Positions 8,993 to 17,355 of a stretch of DNA of 41,098 nucleotides are shown here, one piece after another. The first letter of the stretch is position 1. Every line of letters begins with the position of its first letter. The notes beneath the pieces are model-generated. The model was not told where the DNA came from. It saw only the letters and a list, made by a program, of their open reading frames with translations, and did no database searches. The position numbers and the translations under genes were made by a program. This DNA is from Gammaproteobacteria bacterium (GTDB lineage: Bacteria; Pseudomonadota; Gammaproteobacteria; GRL18). The DNA lies in assembly GCA_027012135.1 (NCBI GenBank), contig JALUZF010000040.1, forward strand, positions 1 through 41,098, in the 5' to 3' direction.

Positions 8993-9425
8993 GCCCGCCA
9001 GAGGGCTGATAATTATTTACAGTTTTTTTACGGCACTGTTAATAGTGGCTGTATGGATAAGTGCTGTTGCATTCTGGATTAAATGGCTGCTGCTTACAGT
9101 AACCGCTGTTTATATGTACCATCTGTTTAGAAAACACTTACTGATGACTCATGACAAAGCCATCAGCCGGTTAACCTTAACGGATTTTAACTGGTGTTTT
9201 GTCTGTTATAACAATAACGAAGTGATTAAGGCGGATATACTGCCGGATTCTGTGCTGACAGAATACCTGGTCATTCTGAATTTAAAGCCGCATAGAAAAT
9301 CCGGCTGGATTAAAAAAGTGTTATTTGCTTTTTATGGTGAGTCAGTATTAATTACCCGCAGCCGGGTAGGGGCGGATCGCTTCAGAGACTTAAAGCGACG
9401 TTTAAAACTTATAAATTTTAATTAA
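8919..9425 (+). CDS. ygfX: YgfX-family inner-membrane protein
   Basis: This 168-aa protein has two adjacent membrane helices (about residues 30-50 and 53-70) and a soluble C-terminal part, the layout of YgfX (also called CptA), which is found beside sdhE in many gammaproteobacteria. The ATG at 8919 lies inside sdhE in another frame, with GGAAG just upstream, giving a long 74-bp overlap. YgfX has been proposed as the membrane toxin partner of SdhE and as a factor affecting cell shape, but the activity of this protein cannot be read from sequence. The N-terminus before the first helix is longer than usual. Confidence 0.8.
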   Translation: MNQNSGILSTPSELPINSGFTITLKPARGLIIIYSFFTALLIVAVWISAVAFWIKWLLLTVTAVYMYHLFRKHLLMTHDKAISRLTLTDFNWCFVCYNNNEVIKADILPDSVLTEYLVILNLKPHRKSGWIKKVLFAFYGESVLITRSRVGADRFRDLKRRLKLINFN

Positions 9426-9443
9426 AACCAGAGGAACCTGCAG

Positions 9444-9527
9444 ATGTCAGCACGCCCGGGAGCCAATGTTTACTTTTCAGGCGGTATCAGTACAGTGTCC
9501 TTTAAAAAGTTCTTGTCATCAGTATAA
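9444..9527 (+). other. Possible 27-codon small ORF antisense to the nadB 3' end
   Basis: An ATG at 9444 follows a full GAGGAA ribosome-binding site (9431-9436) with ideal seven-base spacing and opens 27 codons (MSARPGANVYFSGG...) ending in TAA. It lies downstream of ygfX on the same strand and overlaps the last 58 bases of nadB in antisense. The good start signal is the only support; the coding part is constrained by nadB on the other strand, so it may be chance. Confidence 0.25.
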
Positions 9528-11086
9528 GGATAATCCAGAGTATAATGGAGGCCGCGGCTTTCCTTGCGCTGCATGGCACTGTTAATAATCAGTTCTGCAA
9601 CGGTCACCAGATTCCTCAGTTCAATTAAATCGCCGTTTATTAAGTACTGGCGGTAATAATCATCCACCTCCCGTTTGAGCAGGTTGACCCTTTGACGAGC
9701 CAGCAGCAGACGCTTGTTTTTACGTACAATGCCGACATAATTCCACATAAAACGGCGCAGTTCATCCCAGTTGTGGGTAATAACTACTTCTTCTTCTGAG
9801 CCGGTCACCCGGCTGTCATCCCAGGGGGGAAGCAAGGGTTCACATTCATAGCGGCTTAGTCCGTCCTTAATCACTTTAGCAGCGGCTTTCCCAAATACAA
9901 TGCATTCCAGCAGGGAATTGCTGGCCATGCGGTTAGCACCATGCAGTCCGGTAAAGGCGGTTTCTCCAATGGCAAAAAGATTATCAATATCCGTCTGACC
10001 ATTTAAATCGGTCATAATACCGCCGCAGGTATAATGGGCGGCAGGGACTACTGGAATCGGTTCCCGGGTAATATCAATGCCGTAACTGAGGCAGCGCTCA
10101 TAAATGGTTGGAAAATGATCCTTAATAAAATCAGCAGACTTGTGCGTAATATCCAGGTGTACATAATCAGAGCCGGTACGTTTCATTTCATAATCAATTG
10201 CCCGGGCAACAATATCTCTGGGGGCCAGCTCTTCCCTGGAGTCAAACTTATGCATAAAAGGAGTACCGTCGGGCAGTTTTAATTTGGCTCCTTCTCCGCG
10301 CAGGGCTTCAGTAATTAAAAAGGATTTGGCTTTAGGATGATACAGACAGGTCGGGTGAAACTGATTAAATTCCATATTAGCTACCCGGCATCCGGCCCGC
10401 CAGGCCATGGCAATACCATCACCGGTAGAGGTGTCAGGATTGCTGGTGTACAGATAGACCTTGCTGGCACCGCCAGTGGCCAGAACGGTATATTTGGCCG
10501 GTACATCCATTACCTGGTTATTGCGGGTATCCAGAAGGTACAGGCCAATGCACTGTTTTTTATTGTCCGGCGACATAATCAGATCAACAGCCAGATAATG
10601 ATCGAACACCTTAATATTCTTATGCTCGTCTAAGCGCTCAATCAGTCCCCTGGATAATGCCTTACCTGTAGCATCAGCCGCATGGATAACCCGGCGCTGG
10701 CTGTGGCCTCCCTCCCGGGTTAGGTGATAATCCTCCCTGTTTTCCTCTCTGGAAAAGGTCACTCCCTGTTTAATAAGCCACTCAATGGCCTGCCTGCCAT
10801 GTTCAATGGTGTAGTGAACAGCATCTGGATGACACAGGCCGGCCCCGGCATTGAGGGTGTCCTCAATGTGTGACTGAATACTGTCGTTGGCCTCGTCCAT
10901 CACTGCAGCGATTCCACCCTGGGCATAAAGGGTGGAGCCATTGGCTATATTACCCTTGGAAATAAGCGCTATTTTGGGAGGGCGTGCGTCTGGATGGTGT
11001 TCTGTCTGTTCTGCCAGGGCCAGAGCAACAGTGAGTCCGGCGGCACCGGTACCGACAATAATGACATCAAAACATTGAGTATCCAT
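9470..11086 (-). CDS. nadB: L-aspartate oxidase
   Basis: NadB oxidises L-aspartate to iminoaspartate, the first step of de novo NAD synthesis, in the cytoplasm with FAD. The 538-aa protein starts with the Rossmann motif VGTGAAGLTVALALAE. It has the family signature GSTLYAQGGIAAV in place of the histidine-flavin motif of SdhA, plus EFNQFHPTCLYHP, LITEALRGEGAKL and HYTCGGIMTDLNGQT, and ends with SRGLHYTLDYPYTDD. It is convergent with ygfX and divergent from rpoE, the common gammaproteobacterial arrangement. It is related to SdhA, but the length and signatures separate the two. Confidence 0.96.
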   Translation of the reverse strand: MDTQCFDVIIVGTGAAGLTVALALAEQTEHHPDARPPKIALISKGNIANGSTLYAQGGIAAVMDEANDSIQSHIEDTLNAGAGLCHPDAVHYTIEHGRQAIEWLIKQGVTFSREENREDYHLTREGGHSQRRVIHAADATGKALSRGLIERLDEHKNIKVFDHYLAVDLIMSPDNKKQCIGLYLLDTRNNQVMDVPAKYTVLATGGASKVYLYTSNPDTSTGDGIAMAWRAGCRVANMEFNQFHPTCLYHPKAKSFLITEALRGEGAKLKLPDGTPFMHKFDSREELAPRDIVARAIDYEMKRTGSDYVHLDITHKSADFIKDHFPTIYERCLSYGIDITREPIPVVPAAHYTCGGIMTDLNGQTDIDNLFAIGETAFTGLHGANRMASNSLLECIVFGKAAAKVIKDGLSRYECEPLLPPWDDSRVTGSEEEVVITHNWDELRRFMWNYVGIVRKNKRLLLARQRVNLLKREVDDYYRQYLINGDLIELRNLVTVAELIINSAMQRKESRGLHYTLDYPYTDDKNFLKDTVLIPPEK

Positions 11087-11171
11087 AAATTTCCTGAAAT
11101 TTCCTGGAACAGGTACTGATTATGCCCAATTTTACCATAAATACCTACTATCCTAATGGGAGTATATAAAA

Positions 11172-11200
11172 TTAACAGTTGCTGAATGCCCTGATAAAAT
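11172..11200 (+). promoter_or_regulatory. Candidate housekeeping promoter for rpoE
   Basis: TTAACA (11172-11177) and TAAAAT (11195-11200) are separated by 17 bp. Each hexamer differs from the sigma-70 consensus by one base. The pair reads toward rpoE in the nadB-rpoE divergent region, about 135 bp before the rpoE start codon. Confidence 0.5.
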
Positions 11201-11224
11201 TTATGGATATAATTATAATAAATC

Positions 11225-11253
11225 GGAACTAATTAACGGTATAAATGTCCTAA
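11225..11253 (+). promoter_or_regulatory. Candidate sigma-E autoregulatory promoter for rpoE
   Basis: GGAACTA (11225-11231) and GTCCTAA (11247-11253), 15 bp apart, resemble the sigma-E -35 (GGAACTT) and -10 (GTCTAA-like) elements. rpoE operons are commonly transcribed by their own sigma factor, so the site is in the expected place. The -10 is imperfect. Confidence 0.45.
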
Positions 11254-11335
11254 ATACAGAAGCGTTGGTAATGTCCATTGAGGGTTAAAAATGGTATATT
11301 GAACCAATGACTTTTTTGATAATAATGAGGAACCA

Positions 11336-11923
11336 ATGAGCGATAATGAATCGCAGAATAAAATCGATCTGGAGATAATTAAACGAGTACAACGGGGTGA
11401 TAAAAGTGCATTTGATTTACTGGTAATCAAATATCAGCATAAACTGGCCAAGTTGGTTGCTCCCTATGTCCGTGACAGCGATGATGTTCTTGATGTGGTT
11501 CAGGAGTCGTTTATTAAGGCGTATAAGGCTTTACCGCGTTTTCGCGGTGACAGTGCATTTTATACCTGGCTGTACCGTATTGCCATTAATACGGCCAAAA
11601 ATTATATAACGGCACAGAGCCGAAGACCGCCGCGCTCTGATGTGGATGCTACAGAAGCTGAATATTATGATGGTGGTGCTGTTTTGCATGACAACTCGAC
11701 TCCCGAAGCGAACATGATAAAACAGGAAATTAAGGAAGCCATCGATCAGGCTATTTCAGACTTGCCGGAAGAACTTAAAGTGGCCATTACACTCAGAGAG
11801 TTTGAGGCCATGAGTTATGATGAAATTGCAGAAGTTATGGACTGTCCGGTAGGTACAGTTCGATCACGTATTTTCAGAGCCAGGGAGGCCATTGATAAAG
11901 AGATTAGGGAACTTATAGCCTGA
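11336..11923 (+). CDS. rpoE: RNA polymerase sigma-E factor (envelope stress)
   Basis: The 195-aa ECF sigma factor directs transcription of the envelope-stress regulon. Region 2 is visible in FDLLVIKYQHKLAKLV, DVLDVVQESFIKAYKALPRF and RGDSAFYTWLYRIAINTAKN; region 4 in LPEELKVAITLREFEAMSYD and EIAEVMDCPVGTVRSRIFRA. The near identity of these blocks to RpoE/AlgU makes the assignment firm. GAGGAA lies seven bases before the ATG. It is followed by its anti-sigma genes rseA, rseB and rseC. The protein is normally held inactive at the inner membrane by RseA. Confidence 0.97.
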   Translation: MSDNESQNKIDLEIIKRVQRGDKSAFDLLVIKYQHKLAKLVAPYVRDSDDVLDVVQESFIKAYKALPRFRGDSAFYTWLYRIAINTAKNYITAQSRRPPRSDVDATEAEYYDGGAVLHDNSTPEANMIKQEIKEAIDQAISDLPEELKVAITLREFEAMSYDEIAEVMDCPVGTVRSRIFRAREAIDKEIRELIA

Positions 11924-11991
11924 ATAAGAAACTAAGCAGTATACCCTGAAAAAAACAGGGGATAAGGTTATAATTCTGGAGGGTGAAAGTG

Positions 11992-12756
11992 ATGAAAATC
12001 TCTGGTAATTATAGCAGCACTGACAGTAATAGTAGCTCTGGCAGTAACAATACAGTAAACAATACAACAACGAGTGTAGTCAATATGTCTAAACCGGAAT
12101 CACAGGAAATTTTATCTGCTTTTCTTGATGCAGAACTGTCTAATCAGGAAATTACAGAGGTGGTTGATAAACTACTTAAAGATCCGGATTATAAAGCGCA
12201 CTACAGGTGTACCCAGCTGGTCAGTGATGTCATTCATGAACAGGCACACCCTGCATTACTGAAAAATAATGTATTACAGTCTGTTTCAGTGCAACTGGAA
12301 GAACTGCCTGCTTATCATGTGAATGACAGTGAACTGGTGAAGCCGAAAATTGAAGACGTTACCCGCTCCAGCCTGTTTAAAACCATTATGGGACATAAAC
12401 TGGTTAGCGGGCTTTCGGTGGCAGCTTCGGTTATGTTTGTTACTCTGTTTACCCTGCAGCAGTTTAATAATGCCCCGGAAGGCAGCGGTGCAGGAATAAA
12501 TGTCGCTGACACGGCTATAGACAATAGTTATACCCCTTCACTGATACAGGCTTCTGCCCAGTTACCGGCTACCCTGGTGTCCGGTACCGGGGCAACCATT
12601 TCCAATCGTCAGTTAAAACAGCAGTATCAGTGGGTGGAAGCCGATCCTGAGCTGGCACGTCAGGTCAGGCAGTATCTGAATGATCATGAAGTTCATCGGG
12701 CAGCTTATACTTTACAGCCGCAGATTAGAGAGGCCAGTTATCAAATCAATGAGTAG
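11992..12756 (+). CDS. rseA: Anti-sigma-E factor RseA/MucA
   Basis: RseA is an inner-membrane protein that sequesters sigma-E and is cut by proteases under envelope stress. The 254-aa product has a cytoplasmic anti-sigma domain (EILSAFLDAELSNQEITEVV and onward, about residues 35-105), one membrane helix (about 137-158) and a periplasmic tail. An unusual Ser/Asn/Thr-rich N-terminal extension of about 30 residues precedes the conserved part. GGAGGG eight bases before ATG 11992 decides this start over the GTG at 11983; an ATG at 12085 (MSKPESQEIL) would give the usual N-terminus without the extension but has no ribosome-binding site. Confidence 0.9.
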   Translation: MKISGNYSSTDSNSSSGSNNTVNNTTTSVVNMSKPESQEILSAFLDAELSNQEITEVVDKLLKDPDYKAHYRCTQLVSDVIHEQAHPALLKNNVLQSVSVQLEELPAYHVNDSELVKPKIEDVTRSSLFKTIMGHKLVSGLSVAASVMFVTLFTLQQFNNAPEGSGAGINVADTAIDNSYTPSLIQASAQLPATLVSGTGATISNRQLKQQYQWVEADPELARQVRQYLNDHEVHRAAYTLQPQIREASYQINE

Positions 12757-13744
12757 TGCCCGTGTTGTTTCAATGAGTAAATATCTGGCATCAGCTGCAA
12801 GAGGCATTACCGTTGCCCTTGCGGTCTTTTTTTTCAGCCTTTTCCCCCTGACGCAGGCATCTGCCGGCGATTCAATCAGGGATTTATTATCAAATTTTGT
12901 CGCCAATGGCGCCAGCCAGCTTTTTGACGGTACCTTTGTCTATCTGTACGGTGACCAGGTACAGACTATCAAGGTTCACCGCAGTCTTAATGATAAAGGC
13001 CAGGTCGTCGAATCTTTTACCCACATTGATCAACCGCAGGAAAGTCATTCCAGAGTGCTGGTCAATCAGTACTGCAGATTGAAAAACGGCTGGCAGTATC
13101 AGTTTAATGCCATATCTTCCAGTTTTCCGTTCCGGGTTAATAACCAGTTTGAACAGTTGCAGAAATATTATACCTTTGACCCTGTGCCATCCGGCAAAGT
13201 GGCCGATATAGCAACCAGAGGTGTGGGTATTAAAGCTTCTGATCCTTATCGTTACAGCTATAAACTCTGGTTTGAACCACAATCTGCAACATTGATGAAA
13301 TACCAGCTGCTCAGTGCAGATAATAAAATTGTGGAACAGTATCTGTTTACCGATATTACCTTTTATCCTTCTGTTATTGCTGCAGCATCAGAACAGCAGA
13401 CAACTCCTACCTGTTATCAGCGTTTTGCAGGTTTACAACAGGCGACTGAAAAGTATCTAGACCTGCAGTCATTTCCTGTCGGTTATGAACCGGTATCCTG
13501 GCGTAAAGGCCGCATCGGGCATAGTGAACGTCAGGCCGAGCAGTTTCAGATCAGTGATGGTCTGGCCGATGTATCAGTTTTTATAGAAGATGTTATTGAT
13601 AATAGTAAACATATCAGCGGTGTGCTTCGCATGGGACCTATGACCGTGGCCGGTAAAACCATTGGCACTCATCAGGTAACTGTTATTGGTGCTATACCGG
13701 TTGAAGGTGCGCTCAAAATACTCGATTCTATTAAGGTGCCCTGA
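12749..13744 (+). CDS. rseB: Periplasmic sigma-E regulator RseB/MucB
   Basis: RseB binds the periplasmic tail of RseA and shields it from proteolysis, releasing it when it senses misplaced lipopolysaccharide or lipid. The 331-aa product has a signal peptide (hydrophobic ITVALAVFFFSLFPL, cleavage near ASA-G) followed by the two RseB domains: the large lipid-binding one (FDGTFVYLYGDQVQTIKV) and the small C-terminal one (VSVFIEDVIDN, VIGAIPVEGALKILDSI). The chosen ATG overlaps the end of rseA by eight bases. A later ATG at 12773 would shorten the signal peptide lead. Confidence 0.92.
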   Translation: MSSARVVSMSKYLASAARGITVALAVFFFSLFPLTQASAGDSIRDLLSNFVANGASQLFDGTFVYLYGDQVQTIKVHRSLNDKGQVVESFTHIDQPQESHSRVLVNQYCRLKNGWQYQFNAISSSFPFRVNNQFEQLQKYYTFDPVPSGKVADIATRGVGIKASDPYRYSYKLWFEPQSATLMKYQLLSADNKIVEQYLFTDITFYPSVIAAASEQQTTPTCYQRFAGLQQATEKYLDLQSFPVGYEPVSWRKGRIGHSERQAEQFQISDGLADVSVFIEDVIDNSKHISGVLRMGPMTVAGKTIGTHQVTVIGAIPVEGALKILDSIKVP

Positions 13745-14268
13745 TGGTTGAAGAACAGGCCCGGGTAGTGGACAGGGAAGGGGACTATGTCTGGGTAGAA
13801 ACCCAACGTCAGAGCAGTTGCGGCTCCTGTTCCGTAAAAAACGGCTGCGGTACCCAGGTTTTATCAAAAGTTTTTGGCAATAAGTCGGCCTATATTCGTT
13901 GCCGTAATACCTGTCAGGCCAAAATCGGCGATCAGGTCATTATTGGTATCAAGGAAGGGGAGTTATTATCCGGTTCCTTTCTTCTGTATCTGCTGCCGAT
14001 TTTAACCATGATTGCTGTCTCAGGAACAGGTGTAGCCATAGCCGGGCAATGGTGGCCGCAGGGAACCGATCTGCTGGCCATTATCGGTGCTGTTATCGGA
14101 CTGGTGACAGGCCTGAAATATTCCCGCATTATCAGTCATACCAATCCCCGGAAACAGACTCATAAAAAATCCGGTCATGGCTTTCAGAACACAAAATATG
14201 AGCCGGTTATTCTGCGCAAGGTTAATCCCCTGCCGTCTGTAAAACAGGTCATCTGGAATAAACCGTGA
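13744..14268 (+). CDS. rseC: RseC/MucC-family inner-membrane protein
   Basis: RseC proteins act on sigma-E activity and on redox or Fe-S related processes, with a mechanism that is not settled. The 174-aa product has an N-terminal cytoplasmic part with a cysteine cluster (CGSC at 26-29, Cys35, then RCRNTC), two membrane helices (about 75-95 and 102-122) and a basic C-terminal tail longer than usual. The start overlaps the rseB stop by one base (TGATG). The order rpoE-rseA-rseB-rseC is complete. Confidence 0.92.
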   Translation: MVEEQARVVDREGDYVWVETQRQSSCGSCSVKNGCGTQVLSKVFGNKSAYIRCRNTCQAKIGDQVIIGIKEGELLSGSFLLYLLPILTMIAVSGTGVAIAGQWWPQGTDLLAIIGAVIGLVTGLKYSRIISHTNPRKQTHKKSGHGFQNTKYEPVILRKVNPLPSVKQVIWNKP

Positions 14269-14507
14269 TAGTCAATTTTTATTACCGTACCGGCTGTCAT
14301 CTATGCGAAGACCTTTATGCCGATCTCCTGCCTTATGAAACTACCCATGGCCTGACGATTATTATGCATAATATTGATAAAGAACCGGCCTTAAAAGAAA
14401 AATACAACCAGCTGGTACCGGTACTGACCGATGCAGGCGGTAATGAAATCTGTCATTATTTTTTTGATAAGGCGGGTTTTGAAAAGTTATTAACCGATCC
14501 TTCCTGA
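14265..14507 (+). CDS. Small glutaredoxin-like protein (DUF836 type)
   Basis: The 80-aa protein has a thioredoxin fold of the glutaredoxin-like DUF836 type: strand VNFYYRTG, redox motif CHLC at residues 11-14, then LTIIMHNIDKEP and the cis-proline region LVPVLTDAGG. It starts with GTG at 14265 and overlaps the rseC stop by four bases (GTGA). Genes of this kind often follow rseC or precede lepA in gammaproteobacteria. The partner and reaction are unknown; a thiol-disulfide role is inferred from CHLC. Confidence 0.8.
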   Translation: MIVNFYYRTGCHLCEDLYADLLPYETTHGLTIIMHNIDKEPALKEKYNQLVPVLTDAGGNEICHYFFDKAGFEKLLTDPS

Positions 14508-14531
14508 TCACTCTACTTTCTACCCATAATT

Positions 14532-14540
14532 TGTTACAAT
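14532..14540 (+). promoter_or_regulatory. Candidate extended -10 promoter for lepA
   Basis: TG-T-TACAAT (14532-14540) is an extended -10 element 39 bp before the lepA start. The -35 region is weak, as expected for this class. It would let lepA be expressed apart from the rpoE operon. Confidence 0.4.
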
Positions 14541-14579
14541 CGCCGGTTTTATTGACCCTTATAAGGCTGGAAGTACTAA

Positions 14580-16382
14580 GTGGCTGAACTCGAGTTTATA
14601 CGTAACTTTTCAATTATTGCTCATATTGATCACGGCAAGTCCACACTCTCGGATCGACTGATTCAGATCTGCGGCGGATTAACCGCACGTGAAATGCAGG
14701 CCCAGGTGCTTGATTCCATGGATATTGAACGGGAACGGGGCATTACTATTAAGGCACAAAGTGTTTCCCTGGATTATAAGTCTGATGACGGCCATACCTA
14801 CCAGCTAAACTTTATTGATACTCCCGGACATGTGGATTTTTCCTATGAAGTTTCCCGCTCACTTGCGGCCTGTGAAGGCGCTTTGCTGGTTGTGGATGCC
14901 TCTCAGGGGGTAGAAGCTCAGAGTGTGGCCAATTGTTATACAGCCATTGAGCAGGGTCTGGAAGTCCTGCCGGTACTGAATAAAATTGACCTTCCGGCCG
15001 CCGATCCCGTGCGGGTAATGACTGAAATTGAAGAAGTCATAGGCCTGGATGCTATGGATGCTCCCCTGGTCAGCGCCAAGACCGGCGAAGGTATGCATGA
15101 GCTGCTTGAGTACCTGGTCAAACATATTCCGCCGCCGCAGGGTGATCGGGATGCCCCATTGCAGGCCCTGATCATTGACTCCTGGTTTGACTCCTACCTG
15201 GGCGTTGTGTCACTGGTGCGGGTTATGCAGGGCACATTAAAAGTCAAAGATAAAATGCTGGTCATGTCTACAGGCAAGACCCATGTGGTGGACGGCGTAG
15301 GCATTTTTACCCCCAAACGTGAAAAGAAAACTTTCCTGACCGCTGGAGAAGTGGGCTATGTGATTGCCGGTATTAAGGATATTTACGGGGCGCCGGTTGG
15401 TGATACGCTGACCACTGCTCATAACCCCTGTAAGGAATCCCTGGAAGGCTTTAAAGAAATTCAGCCTCGGGTTTTTGCCGGTTTATTTCCGGTTACCTCT
15501 GATGATTATGAAGGTTTACGCGAAGCTCTGTCCAAGTTAAAGCTTAACGATGCGGCATTATTTTATGAACCTGAAGTGTCTCAGGCACTGGGTTTTGGTT
15601 TTCGCTGCGGTTTCCTGGGCATGCTGCACATGGAAATTATCCAGGAGCGCCTGGAACGTGAATATGAACTGGATTTAATTACTACGGCGCCGACGGTTAT
15701 TTATCAGGTGCTGACCACCAAAGGCGAAATCATTGAAATTGACAATCCAGCGGATCTGCCGGATCGTTCCACCATTGAAGAAATTCGCGAACCCATTATT
15801 ATTGCTAATATTTTAATGCCTCAGGAATATGTGGGGAATGTAATCAGTCTGTGTATTGAAAAACGCGGTGTACAGAAGAAAATGCAGTATGTGGGCAACC
15901 AGGTCAATATGACCTTTGAAATGCCTATGAATGAAGTGGTGCTGGACTTTTTTGACCGTCTGAAGTCCGTCAGTCGTGGTTTTGCCTCCCTGGAATATCA
16001 CTTTGAGCGTTTTGAAGCCTCTAAACTGGTCAAAATGGATATTTTAATAAATGGCGAAGTCGTGGATGCCCTGTCGCTGATTATTCATGAAGATTTTGCC
16101 CTGAAACGCGGTCGTGAACTAACCGAAAAAATGAAAGAACTGATCCAGCGGCAGATGTTTGATGTGGCTATTCAGGCGGCTATTGGTTCCAAGGTGATTG
16201 CCCGAACCAATGTTAAGGCCTTAAGAAAGAATGTTACCGCCAAGTGTTATGGCGGTGATGTCAGCCGTAAACGTAAACTGCTCGAAAAGCAGAAAGCGGG
16301 TAAAAAGCGTATGAAGCAGGTCGGGCGTGTGGAAATTCCACAGGAAGCCTTTCTGGCCGTGCTGCATATTGGTAATGATTAG
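14580..16382 (+). CDS. lepA: Elongation factor 4 (LepA), ribosomal GTPase
   Basis: LepA binds 70S ribosomes and assists translation initiation and subunit biogenesis under stress. The 600-aa protein has the translational GTPase G domain ([33 protein letters not shown]), domain II, the EF-G-like domains ([14 protein letters not shown]) and the LepA-specific C-terminal domain ([40 protein letters not shown]). It starts with GTG at 14580, with GGAAG upstream. It is followed by lepB, the classic lepAB pair. Confidence 0.97.
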   Translation: MAELEFIRNFSIIAHIDHGKSTLSDRLIQICGGLTAREMQAQVLDSMDIERERGITIKAQSVSLDYKSDDGHTYQLNFIDTPGHVDFSYEVSRSLAACEGALLVVDASQGVEAQSVANCYTAIEQGLEVLPVLNKIDLPAADPVRVMTEIEEVIGLDAMDAPLVSAKTGEGMHELLEYLVKHIPPPQGDRDAPLQALIIDSWFDSYLGVVSLVRVMQGTLKVKDKMLVMSTGKTHVVDGVGIFTPKREKKTFLTAGEVGYVIAGIKDIYGAPVGDTLTTAHNPCKESLEGFKEIQPRVFAGLFPVTSDDYEGLREALSKLKLNDAALFYEPEVSQALGFGFRCGFLGMLHMEIIQERLEREYELDLITTAPTVIYQVLTTKGEIIEIDNPADLPDRSTIEEIREPIIIANILMPQEYVGNVISLCIEKRGVQKKMQYVGNQVNMTFEMPMNEVVLDFFDRLKSVSRGFASLEYHFERFEASKLVKMDILINGEVVDALSLIIHEDFALKRGRELTEKMKELIQRQMFDVAIQAAIGSKVIARTNVKALRKNVTAKCYGGDVSRKRKLLEKQKAGKKRMKQVGRVEIPQEAFLAVLHIGND

Positions 16383-16410
16383 TGTACATTAGTTTATTGA
16401 TGTACACTAA
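16379..16410 (+). other. Hairpin overlapping the lepA stop codon
   Basis: TTAGTGTACAT (16379-16389) and ATGTACACTAA (16400-16410) form a perfect 11-bp stem with a 10-base loop. The left arm includes the lepA stop codon and the right arm ends 18 bases before the lepB start. There is no T-run, so it is not a typical terminator. It may stabilise or process the lepA-lepB message. Confidence 0.55.
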
Positions 16411-16428
16411 CTAGATAAGAGATAACTA

Positions 16429-17292
16429 ATGGATTTTGATATAGCACTTGTTCTGGTGGTACTTACCTTTGCCTCCGGTATTATCTGGATAATGGATAAA
16501 TATTTATGGGAAAAAGAACGTAAGGCCAGACAGCAGGCCAAACTGGATAAAAAGGGTAAGGAACTCACCGAGCAGGAGCGTGATGCGTTGCTGGCGGATC
16601 CGGTGATTGTGGATTATGCCAAATCCCTGTTTCCTATATTCTTTATTGTTCTGCTGCTGCGTTCTTTTATTTTTGAACCGTTTCGAATTCCTTCCCAGTC
16701 CATGATGCCTAATTTGTGGGTAGGTGATTTTATTCTGGTGAACAAGTTCAGTTACGGGGTGCGCCTGCCGGTTTTAAACCTGGAAATACTGGATACTGGA
16801 AAGCCCAAAAATGGGGATGTGGCGGTTTTTCGTTATCCTGTGAATCCATCTATTAATTTTATAAAGCGGGTTATCGGTGTACCTGGCGATCACGTGATTT
16901 ATAAAAACAAGGTTCTTTATATCAATGGTAAAATGATCCCGCAGGAACTTATTGGGGTATACCAGGGGGAAGGTTCCGGAGAGAAAATGACCGGAGCTAT
17001 TCTTAAAAATGAGGATTTACTGGGTGTTAAGCATAATATTCTGCTGGTCCCCGGCAAACCGGATTATAGCCACATGTATTTTTCAAAGTTCTATAAAGAA
17101 GGGCATATTGACCTGGTAGTGCCGGAAGGCCATTATTTTATGATGGGTGATAATCGTGATGAGAGCCATGACAGCCGTTTCTGGGGGCTGGTGCCGCAGG
17201 AGAATCTGGTGGGCAAGGCTTTTATGATCTGGTTTAACTGGGATGTGGGTCACGGTTTGTTCTGGGAGCGTATTGGCAATACTATTGAATAA
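16429..17292 (+). CDS. lepB: Signal peptidase I
   Basis: LepB cleaves signal peptides of exported proteins at the periplasmic face of the inner membrane. The 287-aa protein has two N-terminal membrane helices (about 4-22 and 62-78). The catalytic serine is Ser91 in PSQSMMPNLWVGDFILVNKF and the general-base lysine is Lys146 in INFIKRVIGVPGD. The conserved YFMMGDNRDESHDSRFWG block follows. The length and residue numbering are close to the gammaproteobacterial enzyme. Confidence 0.97.
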   Translation: MDFDIALVLVVLTFASGIIWIMDKYLWEKERKARQQAKLDKKGKELTEQERDALLADPVIVDYAKSLFPIFFIVLLLRSFIFEPFRIPSQSMMPNLWVGDFILVNKFSYGVRLPVLNLEILDTGKPKNGDVAVFRYPVNPSINFIKRVIGVPGDHVIYKNKVLYINGKMIPQELIGVYQGEGSGEKMTGAILKNEDLLGVKHNILLVPGKPDYSHMYFSKFYKEGHIDLVVPEGHYFMMGDNRDESHDSRFWGLVPQENLVGKAFMIWFNWDVGHGLFWERIGNTIE

Positions 17293-17355
17293 TCAATAAG
17301 ATGGATTATACTTTTAATAATAAATATTTAATTCCCATTATCAGAAGGAAATAAA

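Noticed and set aside
8702-9425. sdhE-ygfX as a toxin-antitoxin module
   Set aside because: A toxin-antitoxin role has been proposed for the family, but the position in the sdh operon and the RGMLE motif point to complex II assembly as the main role.
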